Positions 30,311 through 41,504 are shown, counted from the stretch's first letter. The stretch: DNA of 64,000 nucleotides from Alphaproteobacteria bacterium (GCA_002401965.1 NVUR01000020.1:49180-113179); one strand, 5' to 3'. Made by a program: numbers and translations. The notes: generated from the sequence alone by a model not told the origin.

Positions 30311-31618
30311 TTAATAAGCCTGCCTTTGGAATGTCTTAGGGGCTTGGTCAATCACGACAATTGATCCTTTTCTGTATTCAAGGATTGCCAGACCACGTTC
30401 AACAATACCGTCAGGCCGGAAGCGGAAAATGCCGTCTACACCTGCAAAGCCGTTTGGATTTGTGATGGCGGTACGGTTATAGGCGGGGCGATTACCCTGT
30501 TGCAGACCGCTGCGTGCTAAACTAGCGGCAAGGGCCGTGGCGTCATAGGCAAGTGATGCGATGCGTGGTGGCTTCGCGTAATAGATGCTGTTATAGCGAC
30601 GTTCGAACTTTAGGCGTGCGGCGGGGGCAGGGGCAGCGAACCATGTGCCGTCCAGCGATTTATCACGTGCCAGTGCGGGGTCATCCATTAATCCTGTTCC
30701 CAGACGTTTTACCTGAGAGGCTGGTAAATCATAATGGTTGAGGAAGCTGCCAACTTGGCGGGCGATTGTACTGCCTACGGGCATTAAAACGGCATTAAAG
30801 GGTGCGCCGTGGGCGTTTTTGCTGGCGCGGCGGGCTTCGTAATCAGAGAAGGATTTCATGACCTTCCCTAAATCATGCCCTTGTGGTGCAAAGCGTTCAA
30901 TGCGCGATGTCTCAACGCCTGCGCGGCGGGCAATTGATTGATAGGCCGAAACCACACCATTGCCGTAACTGTCACGCGGGCTGAGGACGCCTATGCGGTT
31001 ATATCCAGCGTTGCTGGCATAGCGCACAACGCGTTCCACTTGGTCAAAGGGCAGGAAGCCAATCAGGTATGTGTGACTGTTTGCCAATGTCCAGTCCGTT
31101 GAAAAGGCAACCATATTGACGTTCGCGCTTTGTGTGACTTGGCGGGCGGCTTTTACAGATTTGGAAAACACAGGACCAAGAACAAGTTTCGCACCATCTT
31201 GCAGAGCAGAACGTGCGGCGTCGCGTGCGCCTTCCGCCGTGCCTTTTGTATCTTTGGGGAGAAGTTCGAAATTATCATAACCAACATCAAATAACGCGAT
31301 TTGTGCAGCGTTTAGCATGGCTTGCCCCAGTTTTGAATGCTGTCCGCTGAGTGGTAATAAAATCGCGACTTTAACAGGGGGGAGGGCATTGCCTTGCCCT
31401 TGGTTTGGTGCGCCGAGGGCTTGTTGTTCTACTGCGGCGATGGAGAGGTCGTTTGGTGTTTGCGCGGCGGTTTGTTCGTTGGGTTGGCTGGACTGTTTCC
31501 ATGGTTGGGTATTATATCCGCCCGATGAAACGCAGCCACTGAGTGCTAAAGAGGTTAGTAAAACGCAAAATAGGGGCAATATGGAATAAAAACGTAATCC
31601 GGTGTGTAATTCGCGCAT
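30311..31618 (-). CDS. penicillin-binding protein activator, LpoA-like periplasmic lipoprotein
   Basis: Lipobox LALSGC; KVAILLPLSGQHSKLGQAMLNAAQIALFDVG...RIGVLSPRDSYGNGVVSAYQ; divergent from rsmI. Confidence 0.85.
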   Translation of the reverse strand: MRELHTGLRFYSILPLFCVLLTSLALSGCVSSGGYNTQPWKQSSQPNEQTAAQTPNDLSIAAVEQQALGAPNQGQGNALPPVKVAILLPLSGQHSKLGQAMLNAAQIALFDVGYDNFELLPKDTKGTAEGARDAARSALQDGAKLVLGPVFSKSVKAARQVTQSANVNMVAFSTDWTLANSHTYLIGFLPFDQVERVVRYASNAGYNRIGVLSPRDSYGNGVVSAYQSIARRAGVETSRIERFAPQGHDLGKVMKSFSDYEARRASKNAHGAPFNAVLMPVGSTIARQVGSFLNHYDLPASQVKRLGTGLMDDPALARDKSLDGTWFAAPAPAARLKFERRYNSIYYAKPPRIASLAYDATALAASLARSGLQQGNRPAYNRTAITNPNGFAGVDGIFRFRPDGIVERGLAILEYRKGSIVVIDQAPKTFQRQAY

Positions 31619-31650
31619 GAGTCTGCTACTCTCTTCAAAAAATTAAGGTA

Positions 31651-32547
31651 ATGATGTCAGTTATGAGTATGGACGATATAGAAAAAACAACTGAAAATCC
31701 AGAGGCAAGTGTGCATTTAAAGGCTGGGCTTTATATTGTCGCCACGCCCATAGGGAATCTGCGTGATATTTCCTTGAGGGCTTTGGAGGTTTTACGTCAT
31801 GCCGACGTGATTATGTGTGAAGATACGCGGATGACACGAAAGTTGCTGCATGCTTATCAGATTAAAGGGAAGTTGTATCCATATAATGACCATAGCGATG
31901 AGGCACGCCGTCACTCTATTGTTGAGCAGGTGAGTGCGGGGCAGGTTGTGGCGTTGGTCAGTGATGCGGGGATGCCGTTAATTTCTGATCCGGGGTATAA
32001 GTTGGTGCGTGATTGTGAGGCCGAGGGCGTTTATATCACCACAATTCCAGGGGCGAGCGCGCCGTTGGCAGCCCTTCAAATATCGGGATTACCAAGTGAT
32101 AGGTTTTGTTTTATCGGGTTTCTGCCTAATAAGACTGGCGCGCGTCAGAAATTATTGGCGCAATGGCGCGATGTGCCAGGGACGTTGATTGCGTTTGAAA
32201 CGGCGCCGCGTTTATTGGCTGCTTTGCAGGATATAGAGACCGTTCTTGGCATGCGTGAGGTTGCGGTGGTGCGCGAAATTACCAAGATGTATGAGGAAGT
32301 GCGTAAAGATATGCCAGCTGTTTTGCGAGCGCATTACGAAGAAGAGGGCTTGCCGCGTGGTGAAATCGTGCTGGTTATTGCGCCGCCTGAAGAGGTGGAA
32401 ATCAGCGATGAAGCTGTTCATGATATGATACGTGACGCCCTGCAAACAATGCGTACGAAAGAGGCTGCGGCGGCTGTGGCGGAAAAGACGGGGCGAAAAA
32501 AGAATGACCTTTATAATATAGCCCTCAAAATCAGCAAAGATTCGTGA
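31651..32547 (+). CDS. rsmI: 16S rRNA (cytidine(1402)-2'-O)-methyltransferase
   Basis: GLYIVATPIGNLRDISLRALEVLRHADVIMCEDTRMTRKLL...LVSDAGMPLISDPGYKLV. Confidence 0.95.
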   Translation: MMSVMSMDDIEKTTENPEASVHLKAGLYIVATPIGNLRDISLRALEVLRHADVIMCEDTRMTRKLLHAYQIKGKLYPYNDHSDEARRHSIVEQVSAGQVVALVSDAGMPLISDPGYKLVRDCEAEGVYITTIPGASAPLAALQISGLPSDRFCFIGFLPNKTGARQKLLAQWRDVPGTLIAFETAPRLLAALQDIETVLGMREVAVVREITKMYEEVRKDMPAVLRAHYEEEGLPRGEIVLVIAPPEEVEISDEAVHDMIRDALQTMRTKEAAAAVAEKTGRKKNDLYNIALKISKDS

Positions 32548-32933
32548 TGGATGTTGCTGCAAATAATGAAGAGACGAATTATGCTCGCGGTGTTCGCGCA
32601 GAGGAAGAAGCGGCGCGGTATTTGGCGGCGCAGGGTTACGCAATATTACGCCAGCGTTATAAAACTAAATTCGGGGAAATTGATCTGATTGTGCAAAAGG
32701 ATAATTTACTGTGCTTTGTCGAGGTGAAAATGCGGGGTAATATCGCAGAAGCTCTAGAGTCGATAACCTCGCGCGTGCAAAAGAGAATAGAAAACGCGGC
32801 GTTGTTCTTTTTATCCGAACATCCTGATTATATGAATTATGATATGCGCTTTGATGTGATTGCAATGCGTTATGCGCCTGATAGTACATTGGAGATTACG
32901 CATCTGGACAATGCATGGGAAGCACGTTCATAA
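32544..32933 (+). CDS. YraN family (UPF0102) nuclease-like protein
   Basis: GVRAEEEAARYLAAQGYAILRQRYKTKFGEIDLIVQKDNLLCFVEVKMR. Confidence 0.92.
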   Translation: MMDVAANNEETNYARGVRAEEEAARYLAAQGYAILRQRYKTKFGEIDLIVQKDNLLCFVEVKMRGNIAEALESITSRVQKRIENAALFFLSEHPDYMNYDMRFDVIAMRYAPDSTLEITHLDNAWEARS

Positions 32934-32990
32934 TGTAGCTATTCGTTTCAGGTGATTCGAATATTGATATAAAAAATTCGGGATTTTCTT

Positions 32991-33689
32991 ATGAAACATT
33001 ATGTTATTCTATCTCTTGCCGCATCTGGCCTCTTTCTTTCTTCTTGTACGGCTGTTGGCGTTGCTGTTGGGGTTGGCATTGGTACTGCGGTTGTGCAGGA
33101 GGGCGGTATTTCCCGCGCCGCCAGTGATTTACGCATTCAAACAGAGATTAATGATCTGTGGTTTCGTTATAATATGAGTATGTTTAGGAAACTGGATCTG
33201 ACGATTAATCAGGGGCGTATTTTGATTACGGGCGTTGTGCAGGATCCTGCACATCGTGTTGAAGCGGTGCGTATGGCGTGGCAGCCAAAAGGCGTTGTGC
33301 ATGTGATTAATGAAATCAAAGTTGCAAAGAGTGAAGGTCTTGTTGGTTATGCGAAGGATGCGTGGATTTCCACGCGTTTGCGGGCGGCTTTGATTATGGC
33401 GGGTGAGGTGGAGTCGATTAATTATTCCATTGATACCGTGCAGGGCAGTGTGTATTTGATGGGCTTTGCACAAAATCAGGCGGAGCTTAATCAGGTGATT
33501 GAAACCGCGCGTACGATTGAAAATGTGAAGCAGGTTGTTAGCTATGTGAAGTTGGTTGGTACGCCAGAGCTTGCGCCCGTAGCGCATGGTCAAATGGATG
33601 CCTCGACGCAAATGACACCTGCCGCCGCGCCGAACGCTGCCGCAACGGGGGAGCCGGTGCAATGGAATCAAAACAGTGTGTATAATTGA
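32991..33689 (+). CDS. BON-domain lipoprotein (two BON domains)
   Basis: Lipobox LFLSSC; LTINQGRILITGVVQDPAHRVEAVRMAW and IDTVQGSVYLMGFAQNQAELNQVIETAR. Confidence 0.85.
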   Translation: MKHYVILSLAASGLFLSSCTAVGVAVGVGIGTAVVQEGGISRAASDLRIQTEINDLWFRYNMSMFRKLDLTINQGRILITGVVQDPAHRVEAVRMAWQPKGVVHVINEIKVAKSEGLVGYAKDAWISTRLRAALIMAGEVESINYSIDTVQGSVYLMGFAQNQAELNQVIETARTIENVKQVVSYVKLVGTPELAPVAHGQMDASTQMTPAAAPNAAATGEPVQWNQNSVYN

Positions 33690-33718
33690 TGTTACATATC
33701 TGACATATAGATAAGGAC

Positions 33719-34567
33719 ATGATGAACGCAGATGCCCCGATTATAAATGCTTTAATGCAATATGCCAACCATCCGGATAAGGATATTGATCTGGGGGCTT
33801 TGGCTTTGGCGATGGTTGCGCCAGATCATAAGGGGAGACCTGTTGATCGTTATCTCCGGCATTTTCAGAAAATCAGTGATGAAGTTTCGGGGCGTTACGA
33901 TGCTTTGATATCCGATGGTGCGGCGGATGATGCGGGTGTGCGCTTGGCCGCTCTTAAATATGCGTTATCCGATGTTTATGATTATCGCGTTGATGAAGCA
34001 CATTACGAAATGTTGGAAAGTGCGGATATAATGCGGGTTGTTGACCGTTCGAAGGGCTGCCCAAATGCATTGTGTCTTTTGTATATGGACGCTGCGCGTA
34101 AAGCAGGGTGGTTGGTTGAAGGGGTGAATTTTCCGAATTTATTTTTATGTCGTTTGGAGCATGAGGGCGTGCGGATTATTTTCGATCCCTCACAGCAATG
34201 CAAAATATTAGAAGCGCATGATTTAAGAGGCATCGTGAAAGATGCGCTGGGGGATGGTGCGGAGCTGTCCACAGATTATTTTGACGGGCTAGACGCGCGG
34301 GAAAGCGTTATTCATTTATGTAATCATTTAAAGCACCGCCGCATTGCAATGGGGGATTATGCCAGCGCGTTGAATATGATTTTGCGAATGCGGATGATTT
34401 CACCAGATGAATATCGGTTGTTGCTGGATGCTGGTGTGCTTTATGCGCGTTTGGGAAATGTGCCCGAGGCGATTGAATGTCTGAATGAATATATTGAACG
34501 CGCGCCTAATCATTATGATCGCCAAGAGGCGCGGCTATTGCTGGATGAATTGTTCAGTGATTTGTAA
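33719..34567 (+). CDS. SirB1/transglutaminase-like protein with C-terminal TPR region
   Basis: KGCPNALCLLYMDAARKAGWLVEGVNFPNLFLCRLEHEGVRIIFDP...YARLGNVPEAIECLNEYIERAP. Confidence 0.8.
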   Translation: MMNADAPIINALMQYANHPDKDIDLGALALAMVAPDHKGRPVDRYLRHFQKISDEVSGRYDALISDGAADDAGVRLAALKYALSDVYDYRVDEAHYEMLESADIMRVVDRSKGCPNALCLLYMDAARKAGWLVEGVNFPNLFLCRLEHEGVRIIFDPSQQCKILEAHDLRGIVKDALGDGAELSTDYFDGLDARESVIHLCNHLKHRRIAMGDYASALNMILRMRMISPDEYRLLLDAGVLYARLGNVPEAIECLNEYIERAPNHYDRQEARLLLDELFSDL

Positions 34568-34714
34568 AATGCTGTTCTTCACGGAAATTTATGCACTCTT
34601 ATATCGAATCCCTTGCAAGCATGACAATAAGGGCTTAAGAGTGTTATATATTGTTTTACGAATCCTTAGGCGGGTTTGTATTTTGTTTTTGAGTTTTATG
34701 AAGGAGAGACGTTT

Positions 34715-35218
34715 ATGTTCGCTCGGTATTTTATGATTTTTTCAGCCCTGTTGATGGTAAGTGCGTGTACAGGCAACGCAGACAAGGGCGGTATTGAAAC
34801 CAGTATGAATGATGGTGTTATCGTGGATGATAGCGATATATACGCTGATTCTGGTCCCGCACCGGGAACACAAGCTGACTTAGTTGTTAATGTTGGTGAT
34901 CGTATCTTTTTTGAAACAGGCAGTTCTGATTTGACGGCTGCGGCGCGTACAACATTGGAAAATCAAGCTGTTTGGCTTGGTCAGTATTCCAGCTTGATCG
35001 TCAGTATCGAAGGTCACGCGGATGAACGCGGAACACGTGAATATAACCTTGCCTTGGGCGAGCGTCGTGCGAATTCTGTGAAGAGCTATCTTATTGCACT
35101 GGGGGTTAGTCCTTCACGTGTTGCAACAATCAGTTACGGTAAAGAACGTCCAGCTGTGCCAGGTGCCAATGATATGGCGTGGTCACAAAATCGTCGAGGC
35201 GTAACAAAGGTTCAATAG
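34715..35218 (+). CDS. pal: peptidoglycan-associated lipoprotein Pal
   Basis: Lipobox LMVSAC; OmpA-like DRIFFETGSSDLTAAARTTLENQAVWL...IEGHADERGTREYNLALGERRANSVKSYL. Confidence 0.93.
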   Translation: MFARYFMIFSALLMVSACTGNADKGGIETSMNDGVIVDDSDIYADSGPAPGTQADLVVNVGDRIFFETGSSDLTAAARTTLENQAVWLGQYSSLIVSIEGHADERGTREYNLALGERRANSVKSYLIALGVSPSRVATISYGKERPAVPGANDMAWSQNRRGVTKVQ

Positions 35219-35221
35219 AAT

Positions 35222-36094
35222 ATGACTGTCTATACTTTAAAACACACACTGCGCGTTGCTTCTGCTTTTGGACTTATCGCGGTTATGAGTGTTGTAGCTG
35301 AGCCTGCATCTTTGCAGGCTCAGCCATATGATTCGTCTGCTGCCGCGGCGGCTGAAGTTCGTTTTCAGCAAATGGAAAAGGAAATCCGTCGTCTGACAGG
35401 GCAGGTAGAAGAGCAAAACTATGAGATACGCCGTTTGCGTGATGATCTTGCCAAAAGGGTCGATGATCTTGAAATGCGTTTAAGAGATGCTGGGCAAAGT
35501 GGTGGCGGGAATATTTCCGTATCTTCTTCTTCTGGCATGCCATATATTGCGCCATCGTCGAATTCTGCTAAGCCTTCGGCACCCACACCATCGCAAGAAA
35601 CAAAGAAGCCAAATTCATCATTCCAATACCAGCCCCCCAGTGGTGCGCCACAGGCTTTGGGTACAATCAATAAGTCACAAAGCACAGGGGCGGTTTCGAA
35701 ATCGTCAGATTCTGCGCCGCGTGCTTATGACTATGCGTATTCCTTCATAAAAGCACGGGACTTTAATCGCGCCGAAAGAGAATTTGCGAAATTTATGACA
35801 GAGTATCCCAATCATCCTTTGGTTTCTAACGCCAAATATTGGTATGGCGAGACTTTCTATGTGCGCGGCGAGTATGAAAAATCCGCAAGGATCTTTGCCG
35901 AAGGGTATCAGCAATTTCCAAAGGGTCCGAAAGCTGCTAGTAACTTGCTAAAACTTGGGATGGCGTTAACGGGGATGGGTAAAACCGCCGATGCTTGTAT
36001 CGCTTATAAGCAGTTGAAGAAAGATTACGCACAGTCGTCTGTATCTGTTCTAAAACGTGCGAGTACCGAGATGAAACGCATTAACTGCCGATAG
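35222..36094 (+). CDS. cpoB: Tol-Pal system protein CpoB/YbgF
   Basis: Coiled-coil N-terminus, TPR C-terminus AYDYAYSFIKARDFNRAEREFAKFMTEYPNHPLVSNAKYWYGETFYVRG; follows pal. Confidence 0.92.
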   Translation: MTVYTLKHTLRVASAFGLIAVMSVVAEPASLQAQPYDSSAAAAAEVRFQQMEKEIRRLTGQVEEQNYEIRRLRDDLAKRVDDLEMRLRDAGQSGGGNISVSSSSGMPYIAPSSNSAKPSAPTPSQETKKPNSSFQYQPPSGAPQALGTINKSQSTGAVSKSSDSAPRAYDYAYSFIKARDFNRAEREFAKFMTEYPNHPLVSNAKYWYGETFYVRGEYEKSARIFAEGYQQFPKGPKAASNLLKLGMALTGMGKTADACIAYKQLKKDYAQSSVSVLKRASTEMKRINCR

Positions 36095-36214
36095 AATGTT
36101 TTATTTTATCCGTACACATCGTTATCCTGCGGTCTCGTTGTGCTCACGTATGTTTATACGCTCCGCGCATCTCGCCTTGGCTGCCTTGTTTACGAATAAA
36201 ATAAAACATTCTAT
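36091..36214. repeat. long imperfect palindrome, CGTAT/ATACG-core family, copy B
   Basis: Arms atagaatgttttattttat / ataaaataaaacattctat (19 bp perfect), core CGTATgtttATACG at 36147-36160; overlaps cpoB stop. Confidence 0.85.
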
Positions 36215-36283
36215 TACTCGTACTTCGCCTTATTTGCCTTGTCACATTAAAATTAATTCCAATTTTAGGTGTGTGATGGATTT

Positions 36284-37333
36284 ATGCATATGACAGATAA
36301 AAATAACAATCAGCATAATACTAAAAAGCAGCCTTCATTTATGAAGGGGTTTTGTGATGCTATGGCGATGTATTTTCCTGATATGGGTAAGGGAGATATC
36401 GCTGTCGGCGTGTCTGGTGGGGCAGATAGCATGGCTTTGTGCTTTGCTATGTCCGAGTATTTCAAAGATAGCGCAGCAGTTACAATACATGCATTAAGCG
36501 TGGATCATGGTTTGCGCGCGCAGAGTTTGGGGGAGGCACAGCACGTGGCGGCGCAGCTGAAACCTTTGCCCAATGTAGAACATCATATTCTCACATGGGC
36601 GCATGAAACCAAACCTAACGCCCGTATTCAGGAAAAAGCCCGTGTCGCGCGTTATGATTTGATGAAAAATTATATGCGGGCGCATAATATTACGATGTTA
36701 TTCTTAGGTCATCATATGGACGATCAAGCGGAAACCTTTTTATTCAGGTTGGCAAAGGGCAGTGGGGTGGATGGTTTATCGTGCATGTCTGTCGTTCAAA
36801 AGATGGAAAATGATTTTACTTTATGTCGTCCGATGTTGGGATTAAATAAGGAGAATATGATCGCATTTTGTGAAGAGCAGGGCGTTGATTTTATCAATGA
36901 TCCATCCAATGATTGTGATGATTATGCGCGTGTACGTCTGCGTAAATCACGCGATATTCTTGCGGAGGAGGGATTATCAGCCAAGCGTTTATCGGTGGCA
37001 GCCAAGCGTTTTTCTCGTGCCCGTAAGGCATTGGATTTAATTGCAAATGATGCGTTTTCTGGATGTTTATCTGTAAATAAATCAGGTCGTATCGTATTTA
37101 GGGTTTCGGAGGTGGTTTCTTATCCTGAAGAGATCGTTTTACGAGTTATCTTAAAAGCGATAGCGCATTTGCAAGATGACACCGGATACGGCACGCGATT
37201 GGAACGCGTTGAAAATTTATGTGCTGATTTGATGAAGCCAGATAACTTTCGAAAACGAACCTTGGGCGGCATTATTTTTGAATGTAGAAATAAGGATGAT
37301 CAGTTGATTTTATCCTTGGAAAATCTATCCTGA
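36284..37333 (+). CDS. tilS: tRNA(Ile)-lysidine synthetase
   Basis: AVGVSGGADSMALCFAMSEY (PP-loop), SVDHGLRAQSLGEAQHV, LGHHMDDQAETFLFRLAKGSGVDGL. Confidence 0.95.
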   Translation: MHMTDKNNNQHNTKKQPSFMKGFCDAMAMYFPDMGKGDIAVGVSGGADSMALCFAMSEYFKDSAAVTIHALSVDHGLRAQSLGEAQHVAAQLKPLPNVEHHILTWAHETKPNARIQEKARVARYDLMKNYMRAHNITMLFLGHHMDDQAETFLFRLAKGSGVDGLSCMSVVQKMENDFTLCRPMLGLNKENMIAFCEEQGVDFINDPSNDCDDYARVRLRKSRDILAEEGLSAKRLSVAAKRFSRARKALDLIANDAFSGCLSVNKSGRIVFRVSEVVSYPEEIVLRVILKAIAHLQDDTGYGTRLERVENLCADLMKPDNFRKRTLGGIIFECRNKDDQLILSLENLS

Positions 37334-37499
37334 ATTTATCGTGAAATTTACAGCTTAATTTTCATCAAAAGGCTTTGTTTATCAGCGTAAATAGGCTAAA
37401 TTTCAACATGGTAAGGTATTGTTAAAGACCTCGGCGTATAAAGTATTTCCTTTGTATTGTCAGCGGTGGCAATCCAGTAATTTTATAGGGCAGAAAAAC

Positions 37500-39383
37500 G
37501 TGAATAATATTAATCGTAATTTAGTGTTTTGGTTGGGCATAGGTCTCGTCATTTTGGTGTTGTTGAATGTTGCCAATGATGCACAGAAAAAGGCATTGAA
37601 GGATGACGCGGAGATTAGCTATAGCGAGTTTATGGAGCGCGCAAAAGCAGGCGGTATCGCCGAAATTGTTATAAAAGCCGATAATTTAGAGGGAATATAT
37701 TCCGGCGATGGTGGTGCTTTTATATCTAAAGTCCCGCCAGAAGAAAATATTGTGGATCGCCTTGCGGGGACGAACGTGAAAATTAGGGCGGCAGAGCCTG
37801 ATCCAGCAAAGATTAGTTTAGGTTATATTTTTATGAATTTTGCGCCGATCTTGATTTTAATCGGGTTTTGGTTCTTTATTATGCGTCAGATGGGCGGTAA
37901 AGGCGGTGGCGGTGCGATGGGCTTTGGCCGCTCGCGAGCCAAGCTGATGACCGAGGGGAAAGGCAATATTACATTTGACGATGTTGCTGGCATTGATGAA
38001 GCCAAGCAAGAATTGGAAGAGATCGTTGATTTCCTTAAAGACCCGCAAAAATTTCAACGCTTGGGCGGTAAAATTCCGCGTGGGGCGTTGCTGGTCGGGG
38101 CGCCTGGTACAGGTAAAACACTGATTGCCCGCGCCGTTGCTGGTGAGGCAGAAGTGCCGTTCTTCACGATTTCAGGTTCTGATTTTGTTGAAATGTTTGT
38201 TGGTGTTGGTGCCAGCCGTGTGCGTGACATGTTTGAGCAGGGCAAGAAGAATGCCCCGTGTATTATCTTTATTGACGAAATTGACGCTGTTGGTCGCCAT
38301 CGTGGCGCGGGTCATGGCGGCGGTAATGATGAGCGTGAGCAAACGCTGAACCAGATGTTGGTTGAGATGGATGGCTTTGATGAAAATCAGGGGGTTATCA
38401 TTTTGGCGGCGACAAATCGTCCCGATGTTCTTGACCCTGCGTTGTTACGCCCCGGGCGTTTTGACCGTCAAATTACTGTGCCTTTGCCTGATGTGAATGG
38501 GCGTGAGAAAATATTATTGGTTCATATGAAGAATGTGCCTTTGGCCAATAATGTTGATCCGTCTGTGCTTGCACGCGGTACACCGGGATTTTCCGGTGCG
38601 GAATTGGCTAATTTAATAAATGAGGCGGCCTTGTTGGCGGCGCGACGCAATAAGCGCGTTGTTGGTATGGATGATTTTGAAGATGCCAAAGATAAAGTCA
38701 TGATGGGGGCGGAGCGTCGCTCTATGGCGATGAGTGATGACGAGAAAAAACTGACCGCGTATCATGAGGCAGGCCATGCGCTGGTCTCTTTGAACGAGCC
38801 TGAATGTGATCCAATCCATAAGGCAACAATTGTGCCGCGTGGTCGTGCGCTTGGTATGGTGATGAGCTTGCCCGAAGGGGATCGCTACAGCCGTTCTATT
38901 GCCAAAATGAAGGCCGATTTGGCGATGACCATGGGTGGTCGCGCCGCCGAAGAAATTAAATTCGGTAAAGATCAGGTCACCAGCGGTGCTTCCAGTGATA
39001 TTCAATATGCAAGTTCTTTGGCGCGTGCAATGGTGATGGAGTGGGGGTTGAGCGATAAAATCGGGATGGTCAATTATAGCGATGACGTAAATAGTTTTCA
39101 GCAACGCCGTATTTCCTCCGAAAAAGAAGCGGAGATTGATAAGGAAGTTAAAAAGCTGATCGATGATGCGTATAAGCGTGCCATGAAATGTTTGACTGAC
39201 CATCTGGATGATTTTGAAACATTGGGCAAAGCTTTGCTGGAATATGAGTTGCTTTCTGGTGACGAGATCAAGGGCTTATTGCGCGGAGAGCCTATTATTC
39301 GCCATGAAGAAGTGAGTGAGGCATCTACGAGTGCGCCACGATCTTCTGTGCCAAGTGGTGGTGGCGAGGAAAAATCAGACTGA
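37500..39383 (+). CDS. ftsH: ATP-dependent zinc metalloprotease FtsH
   Basis: [54 protein letters not shown]; likely GTG start at 37500. Confidence 0.96.
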   Translation: MNNINRNLVFWLGIGLVILVLLNVANDAQKKALKDDAEISYSEFMERAKAGGIAEIVIKADNLEGIYSGDGGAFISKVPPEENIVDRLAGTNVKIRAAEPDPAKISLGYIFMNFAPILILIGFWFFIMRQMGGKGGGGAMGFGRSRAKLMTEGKGNITFDDVAGIDEAKQELEEIVDFLKDPQKFQRLGGKIPRGALLVGAPGTGKTLIARAVAGEAEVPFFTISGSDFVEMFVGVGASRVRDMFEQGKKNAPCIIFIDEIDAVGRHRGAGHGGGNDEREQTLNQMLVEMDGFDENQGVIILAATNRPDVLDPALLRPGRFDRQITVPLPDVNGREKILLVHMKNVPLANNVDPSVLARGTPGFSGAELANLINEAALLAARRNKRVVGMDDFEDAKDKVMMGAERRSMAMSDDEKKLTAYHEAGHALVSLNEPECDPIHKATIVPRGRALGMVMSLPEGDRYSRSIAKMKADLAMTMGGRAAEEIKFGKDQVTSGASSDIQYASSLARAMVMEWGLSDKIGMVNYSDDVNSFQQRRISSEKEAEIDKEVKKLIDDAYKRAMKCLTDHLDDFETLGKALLEYELLSGDEIKGLLRGEPIIRHEEVSEASTSAPRSSVPSGGGEEKSD

Positions 39384-39425
39384 TTTTTTGCTCATTTTTT
39401 AAGTAAACACAGGAGTATTATTATT

Positions 39426-40802
39426 ATGCGTTATTCTTTTTTGTGCCTATCCTTTTTGGTGTCGTTTTCTGGGGCTTATAGTATTTATGATGTTCGCTCT
39501 GAGCCTGTGAAGGAAACGGTTTCGCCGGCTAGTTATGCGTCGTTATACGATGCGGTAGAGGCCGCAGATATCGGCGCGGTACAAAGATTTATAGATGAAG
39601 GTGGGGATCTTGAGGCGCAAGGGTATTATGGGACGCCTTTGCATTTGGCCTCCAAGCATGCCTATATGCAAATTGTTAGGATGTTACTGGATGCGGGTTT
39701 GGATGTGAATGCGCTTAATATACATAAGGCCGTTCCGATGCATTGGGCAGTGAAAAGTGGCCATGTTGCCCCAGTGCGGGTGTTAATTGACGCAGGCGGT
39801 AATGTTACAGCAAAAACAGTATCGGACTGTACGCCACTTCATGATGCTACGCAGGGGAACAACCCTGAAATTGTTTCGCTTTTGTTGGAATTTGGCGCGC
39901 AGGACGATGTGTTTGCAAGTGATGTTCGTGGTCGTACACCGTTATATGAGGCTGCTTCGACCGGTAATATAGATATAATTAATATCTTATTGGCTGCGGG
40001 CGCGGATAAGATGATGGATATTAAAACCAAACAATCTGAAACGGTGTTGCATGCGGCGGCGGTCGGGGGGAATGCCACTGCTGTTAAAAAGTTTATTCAA
40101 TTGGGTGCTGGTAAGTATGTAAATGTCCGTAATGCGTATGCTTCAACGCCTTTGCATAATGCGGAAAGTCAGGACGTCGTTGCTGTTCTTATAGAGGAGG
40201 GCGCGAAAATTGAGATGGTGAATGGGCGGGGGAATACTCCGTTATACAGTGCTGTGGAGAGAAAAAATCCAGAGGTTGTTAAGGCCTTTATCGATGCGGG
40301 CGCGAAAATCGAGGTGAAGGGGGGCGTGCGTAAAAACTCGCCGTTACATGAGGCATCCCACCGTGGTGATTTATCTACTGTTGAGTTGTTGATTAAGACA
40401 GGGGCGCGCGTTGATGTGCGAAGTGCTTCTGGAGATACGCCCCTGCATAATGCTGCGAAAAAGGGACATACACAAATTATCGCGATACTGATGAAGCATG
40501 GGGCAAAGCCTGATGTCCAAAATTTAGACGGCGATTATCCGTTGCACGGTGCTGTTGATGGTGGATATGTTGGGGCTGTTGATGCTTTGCTTGAGGTGGG
40601 CGCGGATATTAATGCGAAGGGGGCTTATGGTGATATGGCATTATTTTTTGCAATCGGAAATAATGATCTAAATATGGTTCAGCTTTTGATTGAAAAAGGC
40701 GCGAATGTTAACTTGAAGAATGAAAGTGGTTCAACCCCTTTGGATGAAGCGACTGCGGAGGGAAATGCAGCGGTCATTGATGCTTTGAAGAAGGGGCATT
40801 GA
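39426..40802 (+). CDS. secreted ankyrin-repeat protein
   Basis: Signal-like N-terminus; many tandem ankyrin repeats (e.g. GYYGTPLHLASKHAYMQIVRMLLDAGLDVNA, SGDTPLHNAAKKGHTQIIAILMKHGAK). Confidence 0.92.
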   Translation: MRYSFLCLSFLVSFSGAYSIYDVRSEPVKETVSPASYASLYDAVEAADIGAVQRFIDEGGDLEAQGYYGTPLHLASKHAYMQIVRMLLDAGLDVNALNIHKAVPMHWAVKSGHVAPVRVLIDAGGNVTAKTVSDCTPLHDATQGNNPEIVSLLLEFGAQDDVFASDVRGRTPLYEAASTGNIDIINILLAAGADKMMDIKTKQSETVLHAAAVGGNATAVKKFIQLGAGKYVNVRNAYASTPLHNAESQDVVAVLIEEGAKIEMVNGRGNTPLYSAVERKNPEVVKAFIDAGAKIEVKGGVRKNSPLHEASHRGDLSTVELLIKTGARVDVRSASGDTPLHNAAKKGHTQIIAILMKHGAKPDVQNLDGDYPLHGAVDGGYVGAVDALLEVGADINAKGAYGDMALFFAIGNNDLNMVQLLIEKGANVNLKNESGSTPLDEATAEGNAAVIDALKKGH

Positions 40803-40896
40803 TATCGTCATTTTCATTTAATGTATAATCTTGCTGCCTGTATTTTTATATGCTTATACGTGCCCTGCACTAAAATAAAGCCAAACCACTATAAAT
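40800..40896. repeat. degenerate member of palindrome family, copy E
   Basis: GTAT...ATAC core 40840-40859; right arm actaaaataaagccaaaccactataa resembles copy F right arm actgaaataaagccagattactataa; abuts ankyrin stop. Confidence 0.45.
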
Positions 40897-40902
40897 AGGG
40901 CG

Positions 40903-41499
40903 TTAATAGATATCCTTTGCCGTTGCCCACGTTATTGTTGAGGGTGTGAATGGTCGAAGGGGGCGCACATAAATTGCTTTGACTTGATTGGGGTAGAGGC
41001 TGTCTTGACGGCTGAATGTTTGGCAAATGACGGATTTGTTTTCTGTTTCATTTAAAGTGACATTATCCAGTATATATTCTGTTTTATCCATTGATACGGC
41101 AATTATTTCAGCAATTATCTCACCATATTTTGCGCTTTCCAGCCGTTTTTTATCAATAGCACTTTTATTCTCGGCCGCAATTGTGGAGTTGAAGGAAAAG
41201 CAAACGCCTGTACCACGACCAAGAACAGGGAGTGGAGTGGCTTGTTCATATTTCTTTGGCTCTTTCAAACGCTCTGGATTTTCATCCAGTACGACATCCT
41301 GATAGGCATCAGAAAACACTGATTTCATGAATGTTTCAGGGATAAGCGATTTCAGATAGTGAGGAATAGGACTCATAAAGAAAATGCCTAAGCCAAGAAG
41401 GATGAGGATAAAGAGAGGTAAATCATTCATCTTCTTTTTCCCCTCGGGCGGGGGGGCTTCTATATCTTTCAGCGGTATTATGTGTTCTTTATCAGCCAT
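40903..41499 (-). CDS. hypothetical single-TM protein
   Basis: 198 aa; TM LPLFILILLGLGIFFM. Confidence 0.65.
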   Translation of the reverse strand: MADKEHIIPLKDIEAPPPEGKKKMNDLPLFILILLGLGIFFMSPIPHYLKSLIPETFMKSVFSDAYQDVVLDENPERLKEPKKYEQATPLPVLGRGTGVCFSFNSTIAAENKSAIDKKRLESAKYGEIIAEIIAVSMDKTEYILDNVTLNETENKSVICQTFSRQDSLYPNQVKAIYVRPLRPFTPSTITWATAKDIY

Positions 41500-41504
41500 A
41501 TCTC

